64,000 nt of DNA from Paenibacillus donghaensis. GTDB lineage: Bacteria; Bacillota; Bacilli; Paenibacillales; Paenibacillaceae. The notes below the pieces were generated by a model, which worked only from the letters and a program-made list of their open reading frames with translations, did no database searches and was not told where the DNA came from. The position numbers were made by a program, and so were the translations under genes. Shown here piece by piece: positions 26,890 through 35,147 of this stretch (the stretch's first letter is position 1; every line of letters begins with the position of its first letter). Where the stretch lies: positions 2,790,001 to 2,854,000 of the forward strand of contig NZ_CP021780.1 of the NCBI RefSeq assembly GCF_002192415.1. Direction: 5' to 3'.

Positions 26890-26982
26890 GATGAACTTAA
26901 GAATGGAATAGTGTAGTGGCAAGAAAGCCTGATGCATAGGGCTTTCTTGCCGCTTCGTGTGTAATATTCTTAAGTTCACGTT
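26890..26982. repeat. Nested palindromic element between convergent genes
   Basis: Outer arms GAACTTAAGAAT (26894) and ATTCTTAAGTTC (26968) enclose an inner stem GGCAAGAAAGCC / GGGCTTTCTTGCC. The left part (TATAAGATGAACTTAAGAATGG) matches 4877-4898 near the kdp P2 promoter. It may act as a bidirectional terminator or be a small mobile palindrome. Confidence 0.6.
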
Positions 26983-26998
26983 CTATATCTTTCTTTAA

Positions 26999-27484
26999 TT
27001 AATGATTCATGCCAGCCATTCCGCTTACAATCTCGGGATTCACCATTCCGAAGATCATGGCGACGTGTGCAACAACGAGAAATCCGCTGACCAGTATAAA
27101 GTGAAGCTTTACCTTTCCTTCTTCCGAACGTTTACGGCCGATGAGTCCAAGATCAAGAAGAGCAAGAGGCAACAGGAATAATACACCGCTCAAATAAAAT
27201 CCAACGGCTACTACATCTACCCAAGAATGCCACTCTCCATTTACGGTTAGAGGAACAAAGGCTGTAGGGAAGAGATAAAGGAAAACTCCTGTGAAATAGA
27301 GACCGGCCAAAATACTGCAGATCCTGTTAAAAGCTCTTAATCCACCTTGGACGTTTTTGTTGAAAAGAATAAAAAACTCCGTTATCGTGATCGTTTCAGC
27401 AAAAATTACGGGAATTGCCATAAAAATGATCAGATTCCATGGCTGATTGTCCGCAAGAAGGGACATGTAGTGTGTCATGTTCAT
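26999..27484 (-). CDS. Uncharacterised four-helix membrane protein
   Basis: The 161-residue protein has four strong hydrophobic segments (~17-40, 55-77, 93-115, 130-150) and histidines near the ends (MTHYMSLL, VVAHVAMIFGMV, MAGMNH). I do not assign a function. It resembles small permease-like proteins of unknown role. It is divergent from the metal importer at 27664; the 180-bp gap holds the Zur-like box, so both could respond to zinc (inference). Confidence 0.6.
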   Translation of the reverse strand: MNMTHYMSLLADNQPWNLIIFMAIPVIFAETITITEFFILFNKNVQGGLRAFNRICSILAGLYFTGVFLYLFPTAFVPLTVNGEWHSWVDVVAVGFYLSGVLFLLPLALLDLGLIGRKRSEEGKVKLHFILVSGFLVVAHVAMIFGMVNPEIVSGMAGMNH

Positions 27485-27620
27485 GATTTGTTTCCTCCAT
27501 TTAAATAATATCTATAAAAGTTATTATAGGAGAAAAATATGTGGAAAGTATGTGGAAGGGATATTATCCTCGCTGATTTGAAATAAATCATTTTAGACTA
27601 TTAATTTAAAAAGTTTATGC

Positions 27621-27642
27621 TATAATCGTAATTGTTACGATT
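27621..27642. promoter_or_regulatory. -10 element overlapping a Zur-type box
   Basis: TATAAT (27621-27626) is overlapped by the perfect inverted repeat AATCGTAA-TTG-TTACGATT (27624-27642). Its core TCGTAAT-T-GTTACGA differs at one position from the Bacillus subtilis Zur consensus TCGTAAT-N-ATTACGA. The placement just downstream of the -10 suits repression. Confidence 0.7.
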
Positions 27643-27663
27643 AATGATTGGGAGGAGAATGCT

Positions 27664-28593
27664 ATTAAACGTTATCTGTTGCTGCGCTTATTGCAGATGA
27701 TTCCCGTGCTGCTGGGCATCTCTTGCATCACCTTTGCGCTGATGCATTTAACGCCGGGAGATCCCGCTGAAATTATTCTGCGAGCTGACGGCATCAAGCC
27801 TACGCATGAAGCGATAGAGGCGACCAGACATGCACTTGGTCTGGATGGGCCTGTACATATGCAATATTTACACTGGCTGTATCGTGTGCTCCATCTGGAT
27901 TTAGGATTATCATTCAGCAGCAGCCGTCCAGTGCTCACGGAGCTTATGAATCGTTTTCCGGCCACTGCATTGCTCAGTGCCTGTTCCGTATTGGCCGCTA
28001 TTCTAATTGCTCTGCCACTTGGAGTGGGCTCTGCACTTTATCCGGGGAGTCTGCTGGATCGTCTGGGTAGGGCATGCGCACTGCTCAGTGTTTCTATGCC
28101 CGGTTATTGGCTTAGCCTTCTTCTGATTTATTATGGTGCAGTGAAGCTTAAGCTGTTCCCGGTTATGGGAATGGAGGGAGGAGCCAGCGTGATTCTGCCT
28201 GCATTTACACTCGGCTTTGGAATGGCAGGAATCTATATCCGGTTCATTCGTTCCAGCCTTCTGGAGGTTCTTGGCAAGCTGTACATCACAGCAGCGAGAG
28301 CCAAGGGGCTGCAGGAATGGAGGACTATCGGTACGCATGCGCTCCGAAATGCACTTCTTCCGAGTCTTACCCTCCTTGGTATTAACATAGCTGGGCTGCT
28401 GGGTGGTTCTGTCATTGTTGAAACTATATTTTCTTGGCCGGGCATTGGCAAATATGCAGTTGAGGCCATTTTTGCGAAAGATTATATTGTCATTCAAGGT
28501 TACGTATTATTGATGGCTGTCATCGTTGTGCTGATTAACTTGGCTGTGGATCTGCTGCATCTGCTGCTGGATCCGCGAATCAGGCTGCGGTGA
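27664..28593 (+). CDS. nikB: Nickel/opine-type ABC importer permease, NikB/CntB-like
   Basis: The polytopic protein has the Opp/Nik permease signature (GSVIVETIFSWPGIGKYAVEA) and EAA loop AARAKGLQEWRTI. ATG is absent at the expected start. ATT at 27664 lies 8 nt after GGAGG and gives the expected basic N-terminus (KRYLLLRLLQMIPVLLG). The first conventional codon is TTG at 27679 without a well-placed RBS. A Zur box precedes the gene. It is the first gene of a six-gene operon. Confidence 0.85.
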   Translation: MKRYLLLRLLQMIPVLLGISCITFALMHLTPGDPAEIILRADGIKPTHEAIEATRHALGLDGPVHMQYLHWLYRVLHLDLGLSFSSSRPVLTELMNRFPATALLSACSVLAAILIALPLGVGSALYPGSLLDRLGRACALLSVSMPGYWLSLLLIYYGAVKLKLFPVMGMEGGASVILPAFTLGFGMAGIYIRFIRSSLLEVLGKLYITAARAKGLQEWRTIGTHALRNALLPSLTLLGINIAGLLGGSVIVETIFSWPGIGKYAVEAIFAKDYIVIQGYVLLMAVIVVLINLAVDLLHLLLDPRIRLR

Positions 28594-28616
28594 AGCTGTA
28601 GAAGGAGCCGCTTGTC

Positions 28617-29456
28617 ATGTTTCGTTGTCGATTGTTTAAGAATAGCGGAGCCAGGCTTGGCGCGGGTATTGTGCTCTTGTTCATTCTTGTAGGACTCTTC
28701 GCACCTTGGCTTGCGCCATCCGATCCGCTGCAGATTCACCTGGAACACAAATTGGGTATGCCATCCTGGGACTACCCGCTGGGTACCGATCATTTGGGAC
28801 GCTGCGTGTTATCCCGCTTAATCTATGGGACAAGAACAACTCTGTATTATTCGTTCATGGTGTTGGTTGTTGTTTTTGCCATCAGTATCCCTGTGGGACT
28901 TCTTGCTGGCTACGCTGGAGGAAAGATCGACCACTTGATCATGCGGGCAATTGACATCCTGCTGGCCTTTCCCAGCCTCATCCTTTCCCTTGCAATCACA
29001 GCAATGCTGGGACCCAGTATGAAGAACCTGTTCATCTCTTTTGCCGCAGTGTGGTGGACGGGCTACGCAAGAGTTATCCGCAGTATGGTACTGCAAATCA
29101 AGGAAAGTGATTATATCATGGCAGCCAAGGCAGCTGGCACATCGCATGTACAAATTGTGTTGAGACATATTCTGCTAAACGCGGCCCGTCCCATCTTAGT
29201 TCTTGCTTCTATGGAAATCGGTACGATTATGCTCTCGATCGCAGGCTTATCCTTTCTGGGTTTGGGAGCCCAGCCGCCAACACCGGAATGGGGAATCATG
29301 CTGAACGACAGCCGTCCTTATATTCAGACAGAGCCGCGGCTGCTGCTTTTTCCGGGACTAACGATCATGCTTGTCGTTCTGGGCTTCAACCTGCTTGGAG
29401 AGAGTCTGCGCGGATCGGAACATGATTTAAATACCGGACGGAAAGGGGAGAGCTAG
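28617..29456 (+). CDS. nikC: Nickel/opine-type ABC importer permease, NikC/CntC-like
   Basis: The 279-residue protein has one N-terminal segment then the five-helix permease core (DHLGRCVLSRLIYGTRTTL, EAA loop AAKAAGTSHVQIV, LSFLGLGAQPPTPEWG). It pairs with the NikB-like subunit. GAAGGAG lies upstream of the ATG, and it is 3 bp from the next gene. Confidence 0.9.
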   Translation: MFRCRLFKNSGARLGAGIVLLFILVGLFAPWLAPSDPLQIHLEHKLGMPSWDYPLGTDHLGRCVLSRLIYGTRTTLYYSFMVLVVVFAISIPVGLLAGYAGGKIDHLIMRAIDILLAFPSLILSLAITAMLGPSMKNLFISFAAVWWTGYARVIRSMVLQIKESDYIMAAKAAGTSHVQIVLRHILLNAARPILVLASMEIGTIMLSIAGLSFLGLGAQPPTPEWGIMLNDSRPYIQTEPRLLLFPGLTIMLVVLGFNLLGESLRGSEHDLNTGRKGES

Positions 29457-29459
29457 ACA

Positions 29460-30245
29460 ATGATAAGAGAGCCTGCGCTGCTGAGAGTCAGTCATCTGCG
29501 TACCAGCTTCCATACACAGAATCATATGGTTACAGCTGTTGACGATGTCAGTATCGAAGTGAAACCCCGGCAGATTGTCGCGCTGGTCGGTGAGAGCGGC
29601 AGCGGAAAAAGTGTTACGGCGATGTCCATTCTGGGATTAGTAGATCCTCCTGGCATCGTGGAGAACGGAGAAATCTGGCTAGGCGCAAACAATCTCCTAG
29701 GGTATTCCAGAAGGCAGCTGAGGAAGCTCCGTGGAAAAGAAATGGCTGTTATCTTTCAGGACCCCATGAACGCGCTAAATCCGGTGCTCACTATCGGCAG
29801 GCAGATCATGGAAACGATTATGCTGCATAAGAGAGTATCGAAAAAAGAAGCGAAGGTGCTGGCCTTACGGCAGATGCAGCAGGCTGGTCTGTCCGATCCA
29901 GAGCAGCTTTTGAATACATATCCGTTTCAGATCAGCGGAGGCATGTGTCAGCGGGTTATGATCTGCATTGCCCTAGTTTCTGGTGCAAGACTGCTGATAG
30001 CCGATGAGCCGACAACAGCACTGGATGTGACCATTCAAGCCCAGATTCTGAAGGAGCTGGACAGAATTAGAAAAGAACGAAATGTCGGTATCCTGTTAAT
30101 CACACATGATCTCGGGGTTGTAGCCGAAATTGCGGACTACGTCTATGTGATGAAATCCGGAAAGATCGTGGAATCCAGCAATGTGTTCAAGCTATTCTCC
30201 GAACCGGAGCATCCATATACTAAACATCTGCTAGACTGCAGATAA
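29460..30245 (+). CDS. nikD: ABC importer ATP-binding protein, NikD/CntD-like
   Basis: The 261-residue protein has Walker A GESGSGKSV, Q-loop FQDPMNALNPV, signature ISGGMCQRVM, Walker B LLIADEPTTALDVT and H-loop LITHDLG. It carries the C-terminal segment PEHPYTKHLLDC typical of dipeptide/nickel importer ATPases, though shorter than in many dipeptide homologues. Confidence 0.9.
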   Translation: MIREPALLRVSHLRTSFHTQNHMVTAVDDVSIEVKPRQIVALVGESGSGKSVTAMSILGLVDPPGIVENGEIWLGANNLLGYSRRQLRKLRGKEMAVIFQDPMNALNPVLTIGRQIMETIMLHKRVSKKEAKVLALRQMQQAGLSDPEQLLNTYPFQISGGMCQRVMICIALVSGARLLIADEPTTALDVTIQAQILKELDRIRKERNVGILLITHDLGVVAEIADYVYVMKSGKIVESSNVFKLFSEPEHPYTKHLLDCR

Positions 30246-30285
30246 CAACCATAATATTACAAATCTTAAGGAAGGAGGACGATCC

Positions 30286-31092
30286 ATGAAACTGCTGGAA
30301 GCTGTAGGCCTAAGCCAAACGTATGGCTGGGAAATGGGGTGGTTCACGCGGAATGCCAAGAGAGTTCAAGCAGTGAACAATCTGTCACTCACCCTTGAGG
30401 AAGGCGAAAACCTGGGACTTGTGGGTGAAAGCGGGTGTGGTAAAAGCACCTTGGCCAGGCTCTTGCTAGGACTTGCGAAGCCATCCTCCGGCAGGGTTTT
30501 GTACCGAAGCACGGATTTCACGGATTGGAGCCTTAGCGAGATGCGGATGATCCGTAGCAAGATGCAGATGGTCTTTCAGAACAGCCTCGCTTCCTTCAAT
30601 CCAAGGTTCACGGTAGAGCAGATTATCGGTGAGCCACTTCGAAATTATGGAGTGAGGAATGCAGAAATCCGCAGGGCAAAGGTCGCAGAAACACTTGAGC
30701 TTGTGGGTCTTGAGGGGCGGCATATCCACCGCTATCCGCATGAGCTTAGCGGCGGCCAGCAGCAAAGAGTAGGGATTGCCAGGGCAATCGCGCTGAGACC
30801 GGAGTTGATTGTTTGTGATGAGCCATTCTCCAGCCTTGATGTTACCCTGCGGAAGCAAATGATGGATCTGCTGCAGGAATTGAAGCTTGAACTGGGACTG
30901 TCCTATGTTTTCATTACACATGATTTATCCGTCGTAAGCCGTTTTTGCGACAGTGTAGCCGTTATGTATCATGGGGAGATTGTGGAGAAGCAATCGGGTG
31001 CGAATATTATGCAGCAAGCCGACCACCCCTACACCCGTACTTTGCTGGCTTCAGTACCTGTGCAGGATCCCAGGTTAAGAAAAAACTTTTGA
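30286..31092 (+). CDS. nikE: ABC importer ATP-binding protein, NikE/CntF-like
   Basis: The 268-residue protein has Walker A GESGCGKST, signature LSGGQQQRVGIARA, Walker B LIVCDEPFSSLDVT, H-loop FITHDLS and the C-terminal DHPYTRTLLASVP. It is the second ATPase of the importer. AAGGAGG lies 8 nt before the ATG. Confidence 0.9.
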   Translation: MKLLEAVGLSQTYGWEMGWFTRNAKRVQAVNNLSLTLEEGENLGLVGESGCGKSTLARLLLGLAKPSSGRVLYRSTDFTDWSLSEMRMIRSKMQMVFQNSLASFNPRFTVEQIIGEPLRNYGVRNAEIRRAKVAETLELVGLEGRHIHRYPHELSGGQQQRVGIARAIALRPELIVCDEPFSSLDVTLRKQMMDLLQELKLELGLSYVFITHDLSVVSRFCDSVAVMYHGEIVEKQSGANIMQQADHPYTRTLLASVPVQDPRLRKNF

Positions 31093-31114
31093 AATAGAGA
31101 AGGGGCGTACTGGA

Positions 31115-32797
31115 ATGAGAAGGAACTCAAAGACAAGCAGACTATTAACAAAATCATTATTCTTGATGCTTCTAACTGTATTTATGGTAATATCCGGTTG
31201 CAGCAACAGCAGCAATAATAGCAGCACTTCAGCCGTCAGCCCGAATACTAACGCTGCCAATAATGAAGCCGTACAGTCCACCGACGCCCCGGACAAGGTA
31301 ATTACTGTAGCCCTATCGGCAGATGCAGGTATTGACCAGCTGGATGCCGGTGCCTATAAAGGCTCGATGAATGTGCATGCGATGATATATGACGGATTAG
31401 TGGAGTATGGAGAAAAAGGCGAGCTCATGCCGGCTCTGGCGGAATCCTGGGACATTTCCGCAGATGGCAAAACATACACCTTCCATCTTCAACAAGGCGT
31501 CAAATTCTCAGATGGCACGGATTTTAATGCTGCGGCCGTTAAATTCTCGTTTGAACGCTGGATCAAAGATCCAGCCAATTCTATAAATGTGGCTACGGCT
31601 ATGCAGTCTCTAGATGTTGTGGACGAGCATACGATCACCATGACGTTCAACAAAGCCTATTACCCCTTCCTGACAGAGCTTTCCTTTGCAAGACCGGTAC
31701 GGATGATTAGTCCTTCCGCCGTGGAGCCTGCAGGGGATGTTACAGGGAAATTCATCAAAGCTATAGGAACCGGGGCATGGATGGCCGAGAGCTATAAGAC
31801 GGATCAGGAAGCCGTGCTCGTCAGAAATCCCTATTACTGGGGCGAACAACCCAAGCTGTCCAAAATTATTCTGAAGGTAATTCCCGATCCGCAATCCAGA
31901 GTACTGGCGCTGCAGAGCGGTAATGTAGATATTGCAGGAGGTCAGTTTGGCAAGATTCCGGTTGAAAGTGTGCCGGTCATCGTAAGCGACTCCTCGCTAA
32001 ACCTGGAAAAAGCATCGGGAACGAATTCAATTTTCATGATTTTCAATTACAACACTCCCGCTCTGCAGGATTTGAACGTACGGAAAGCCATAAATCTGGC
32101 CATTAACAAAAAAAGCATTGTCCAAGATCTGATGAACGGCATTGGCAGTGAAGCCAAAGGCTTGTTCCCGCTGACTGTTCCCTATGTTACGGATACCAAT
32201 AATACCTGGTACGGCTTCGAACCGGAGGAAGCGAAACAGCTGCTCGCGGATGCGGGTTACAGTGATTCGAACGGAGATGGAATTGTCGAGAAGAATGGAG
32301 CGCCGCTTGAGCTGGATTTTGTGCTGCAGCAGGCTGAATTTCCGGAATGGAAATCAATCAGTGAGCTCCTTCAGTCCGAACTGAAGGAGATTGGCATTCA
32401 AGTGAATCTTCAGGTTCTTGAGCCTAACGCTTATTACGATGCCTTATGGACAACCAAAGCGTACGACATGATCATGTACAGAACGTACGATGATGCGTAT
32501 AATCCGCATTCGTTCCTACAGTCTCTATTCCATAAAACAGCGGAAGCGCCAGCTGTGGTGTGGTCGGATGCCAGTTTGGAATCATTGATTGACACAGCAG
32601 TAGGTACAACCGATCTGCAGGAACGGCAGACCTCATATGACTCTATCTTCGCCAAGCTGTATCAGCAGGCCATGTTTGCGGCCATATACTTCCCTGATGA
32701 TATTATGGCAGTAAATACGAGAGTGACAGGGTTCAAACCCGGGTACACCACCTTTACTCCAATCTTCTGGAATCAGCTAGACATAGGTGAAGAATGA
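31115..32797 (+). CDS. nikA: Metal/opine-type substrate-binding lipoprotein, NikA/CntA-like
   Basis: The 560-residue protein has a lipoprotein signal (lipobox ISGC, ~Cys29), a Ser/Asn-rich linker, then the SBP family-5 fold: MIYDGLVEYGEKGELMPALAESW, DGKTYTFHLQQGVKFSDG, IGTGAWMAESYKTDQEAVLVRNPYYWGE. The AYYPFLTELSFARPVRMISP segment parallels E. coli NikA. It captures the substrate outside the cell for NikBCDE. Whether it binds free metal or a metallophore complex cannot be read from sequence. Confidence 0.88.
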   Translation: MRRNSKTSRLLTKSLFLMLLTVFMVISGCSNSSNNSSTSAVSPNTNAANNEAVQSTDAPDKVITVALSADAGIDQLDAGAYKGSMNVHAMIYDGLVEYGEKGELMPALAESWDISADGKTYTFHLQQGVKFSDGTDFNAAAVKFSFERWIKDPANSINVATAMQSLDVVDEHTITMTFNKAYYPFLTELSFARPVRMISPSAVEPAGDVTGKFIKAIGTGAWMAESYKTDQEAVLVRNPYYWGEQPKLSKIILKVIPDPQSRVLALQSGNVDIAGGQFGKIPVESVPVIVSDSSLNLEKASGTNSIFMIFNYNTPALQDLNVRKAINLAINKKSIVQDLMNGIGSEAKGLFPLTVPYVTDTNNTWYGFEPEEAKQLLADAGYSDSNGDGIVEKNGAPLELDFVLQQAEFPEWKSISELLQSELKEIGIQVNLQVLEPNAYYDALWTTKAYDMIMYRTYDDAYNPHSFLQSLFHKTAEAPAVVWSDASLESLIDTAVGTTDLQERQTSYDSIFAKLYQQAMFAAIYFPDDIMAVNTRVTGFKPGYTTFTPIFWNQLDIGEE

Positions 32798-33549
32798 TGT
32801 TGAAAGAAATTTCTAAATACTGGACCTCCAGCTCAGAGGGTTATGACAAAGTCATACGAACTCAATTTCGCAGCAAGAAAACCGTAAACCTATGGAAGCA
32901 GCTGCTCATTAAAGGTATGGGAGTCAAGCCCCGGCAAAAGGTACTGGATGTGGGGACCGGCCCTGGCTTCTTCTCCATCCTCCTTTCGCAAATGGGGCAT
33001 CTGCCTACAGCAGTAGATGCTTCTCAGGGAATGATCGAAAGGGCCTCGCGAAATTTTGACCGTTATGGATACAAGGTCCGGGCTTATGTAGGCGATGCGG
33101 CAGATTTAAGTGCGGAGTCAGACAGCAGCTTTGATGTTGTGGTCTGCCGGGATGTGGTATGGACGCTGCCTGATCCGCAGCAAGCTTATGCGGAGTGGTA
33201 CCGTGTCCTGAAGCCGGGCGGGACCCTTATTATTTTTGACGGGAACTATATGTATAAGGAGAGCCGGACTATCTTTCGCAGACTTTGGTATGCCTTATCC
33301 TGGACGTTGATTCTGCTCACGGAAAAAAGAATCCGGCAACGCAGCGGCAAGGATAAAAGCTTACTGAGCGAGTTGCCGTTTGTTAATGTACTGCGGCCAG
33401 AGGCTGACGAGAAAGCGCTGATCCACGCCGGATTCCACAGCTTAGAGGTTCAACGGAACTTTATTCCTGCCCGCACGATGCCATTGAATTATATGAAATA
33501 CGGTTACCAGAATGTACACCGGTTCATGATTATTGCCAAGAAGGAGTGA
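32794..33549 (+). CDS. Class I SAM-dependent methyltransferase in the metal importer operon
   Basis: The 251-residue protein has SAM motif I VLDVGTGPGFFSILL, an acidic motif II (TAVDASQGMIERA), and motif post-II CRDVVWTLPDPQQAYAEWYRVLKPGGTLIIFDGNYM. It overlaps the binding-protein gene by 4 bp (ATGA), so it is co-translated. Methyltransferases of this type next to Nik-like transporters could modify a metallophore or act on a thiol/metalloid; the substrate is unknown. It is not a CntL-type nicotianamine synthase-like enzyme by its motifs. Confidence 0.82.
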   Translation: MMLKEISKYWTSSSEGYDKVIRTQFRSKKTVNLWKQLLIKGMGVKPRQKVLDVGTGPGFFSILLSQMGHLPTAVDASQGMIERASRNFDRYGYKVRAYVGDAADLSAESDSSFDVVVCRDVVWTLPDPQQAYAEWYRVLKPGGTLIIFDGNYMYKESRTIFRRLWYALSWTLILLTEKRIRQRSGKDKSLLSELPFVNVLRPEADEKALIHAGFHSLEVQRNFIPARTMPLNYMKYGYQNVHRFMIIAKKE

Positions 33550-33604
33550 CAGATCATGGAGTCTAGGTGACCGCCATTAATTGCACAGCCAATAGGCTGG
33601 AAGA

Positions 33605-33630
33605 AGCCGCTGACCATCAGCGGCTTTTTT
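33605..33630 (+). terminator. Terminator of the metal importer operon
   Basis: The stem AGCCGCTGA / TCAGCGGCT has a CCA loop and six Ts. Confidence 0.88.
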
Positions 33631-33715
33631 AGTATGATCATTTTTTTTAAATGTGACCACACGCATAATGACTTCATTTCAATCGTCTACATTTAAGGTA
33701 TACGAAAATTTTCTC

Positions 33716-33792
33716 AAAATATAAGAATTTATATGCTTCACGCGATCCATTATCCTTCTATTTCTCGCAGAAACGGATACCGCCTCTTCTTA
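33716..33792 (-). repeat. Interspersed structured repeat, copy D (hairpin end truncated)
   Basis: On the minus strand it reads CCGTTTCTGCGAGAAATAG, AAGGATAA and GAAGCATATAAATTCTTATAT, matching copy B closely. The GC hairpin present in A-C is missing. Confidence 0.78.
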
Positions 33793-33853
33793 AACTTTCA
33801 TAATTTGATTCAAATCCTCCTTTTTGTTTGGCGGCCATAATAGAATATGGTTA

Positions 33854-33870
33854 TTGATAAACATTATCAA
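33854..33870. promoter_or_regulatory. Fur-like box upstream of the flavodiiron gene
   Basis: The perfect inverted repeat TTGATAA-ACA-TTATCAA contains TGATAAA-C-ATTATCA, one mismatch from the Bacillus Fur 7-1-7 consensus TGATAAT-N-ATTATCA. The TTGAT/ATCAA ends recall FNR sites, but the spacer is 7 bp rather than 4. The ligand is therefore open. Confidence 0.5.
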
Positions 33871-33892
33871 TCAAACATTGGAGGTTAACGAT

Positions 33893-35131
33893 ATGAGTAC
33901 ACAGTTCAAAAAAATCGCCGAGGATACTTACTGGATAGGCAAAATAGATAACCGCCAGGTTCCCTTCCACCGCCTGGTTCTGTCAAAAGGAACTACCTAT
34001 AACTCTTACCTGTTAAAAACGGGCAAGCCGACCGTGATTGATACCGTAGATATGGAATTCGGACGTGAATATACCGAGTGTTTGGGCGAAATGATTGATC
34101 TTCTGGATATTCATTACATTGTGATTAACCATACGGAGCCCGATCACTCCGGTGGACTGGCGGCTCTGGCTGCCAAGGCTGCAAATGCCACAATCGTATG
34201 CACTGAGATCGCCGTACCGGAATTACAGGAAATGTACAAGCTTCATAGCCGGAACTTCCTGGTGGTGAAAGACGGAGATAAGCTGGATATCGGAGGAAAA
34301 ACACTTCTGTTCAAAGAAACGCCGTACCTTCATACCGCTGAAACGATGATAACCTATTGTATCGAAGATCAAATCTTGTTTCCCTGCGATATATTCAGCA
34401 CGCATGTTGCGGTGGACAATCTATTCAGCGATGAAGCCGGATTTGATATCACGGAAGATTACAAGGGCTATTATGCCGCTATTATTCATCCTCACAGAAG
34501 ATATGTAAGAACCCTGCTAGAGGCTGTTAACGATCTTGATATTCGAATGATCGCTCCTTCCCACGGATTTGTTATCCGGGAGGACATCCGTAAATATATC
34601 GAATTGTACGCCACGTTGAGCCGCGAAACGACTCAAGGAAAAAAGGCAGCCATTGTGTATACCACAATCAAAAACAGTACCAAGAAGATGGCAAAAATTA
34701 TACAGGATTGCTTGCAGGAAAATAATATTGAGACGGAGATCTGGGATGCGGATAAAAGCAGCGCCGCCGATATTCTGAACAGCATTACGTCAGCCGACGC
34801 GGTCTTCATCGGCAGCTCCACTAAATACGCGGACATGATTGGGAACCTGGAGAACATTCTGAAAGAATTGCAAAACTTGAACCTGGAAGGCAAGCTTGCT
34901 GCAGCCTTTGGCTCGTACGGCTGGAGTGGAGAAGCCATTGAAGTTATTCAGGACTATCTGAACGGAACAAACATGACGGTGCAAAGCACTTCTGAGGTTA
35001 TTAAAACCACGGGTATGACACATGTGGAGTTCCCTGTAAGAATCAGATTTTCACCTAAAGAGCCTGAGAAAGTTCAAAAAATTAAAAACGCGGCTGAATT
35101 TGTATCGGATTTGCTGCTGAGTTCATTTTAG
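33893..35131 (+). CDS. Flavodiiron protein (NO/O2 reductase)
   Basis: The 412-residue protein starts at the ATG at 33893, 8 nt after GGAGG, rather than an upstream frame extension. The N-terminal metallo-beta-lactamase-like diiron domain (~1-255) has H80-x-E82-x-D84-H85 in NHTEPDHSGG, plus ETPYLHTAET, FPCDIFSTH and SHGFVI. The C-terminal flavodoxin domain (~260-405) has TTIKNSTKKMA, GSSTKYADMIGN and FGSYGWSGEAI. It reduces NO and/or O2 in the cytoplasm with electrons from rubredoxin, whose gene and reductase gene lie downstream. Confidence 0.92.
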   Translation: MSTQFKKIAEDTYWIGKIDNRQVPFHRLVLSKGTTYNSYLLKTGKPTVIDTVDMEFGREYTECLGEMIDLLDIHYIVINHTEPDHSGGLAALAAKAANATIVCTEIAVPELQEMYKLHSRNFLVVKDGDKLDIGGKTLLFKETPYLHTAETMITYCIEDQILFPCDIFSTHVAVDNLFSDEAGFDITEDYKGYYAAIIHPHRRYVRTLLEAVNDLDIRMIAPSHGFVIREDIRKYIELYATLSRETTQGKKAAIVYTTIKNSTKKMAKIIQDCLQENNIETEIWDADKSSAADILNSITSADAVFIGSSTKYADMIGNLENILKELQNLNLEGKLAAAFGSYGWSGEAIEVIQDYLNGTNMTVQSTSEVIKTTGMTHVEFPVRIRFSPKEPEKVQKIKNAAEFVSDLLLSSF

Positions 35132-35147
35132 GGAGGAGGAACACCTA

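Noticed and set aside
33854..33870. Possible FNR site (TTGAT...ATCAA) for the Crp/Fnr regulator
   Set aside because: The half-site spacer is 7 bp, whereas FNR sites have 4. The Fur-like reading fits better.
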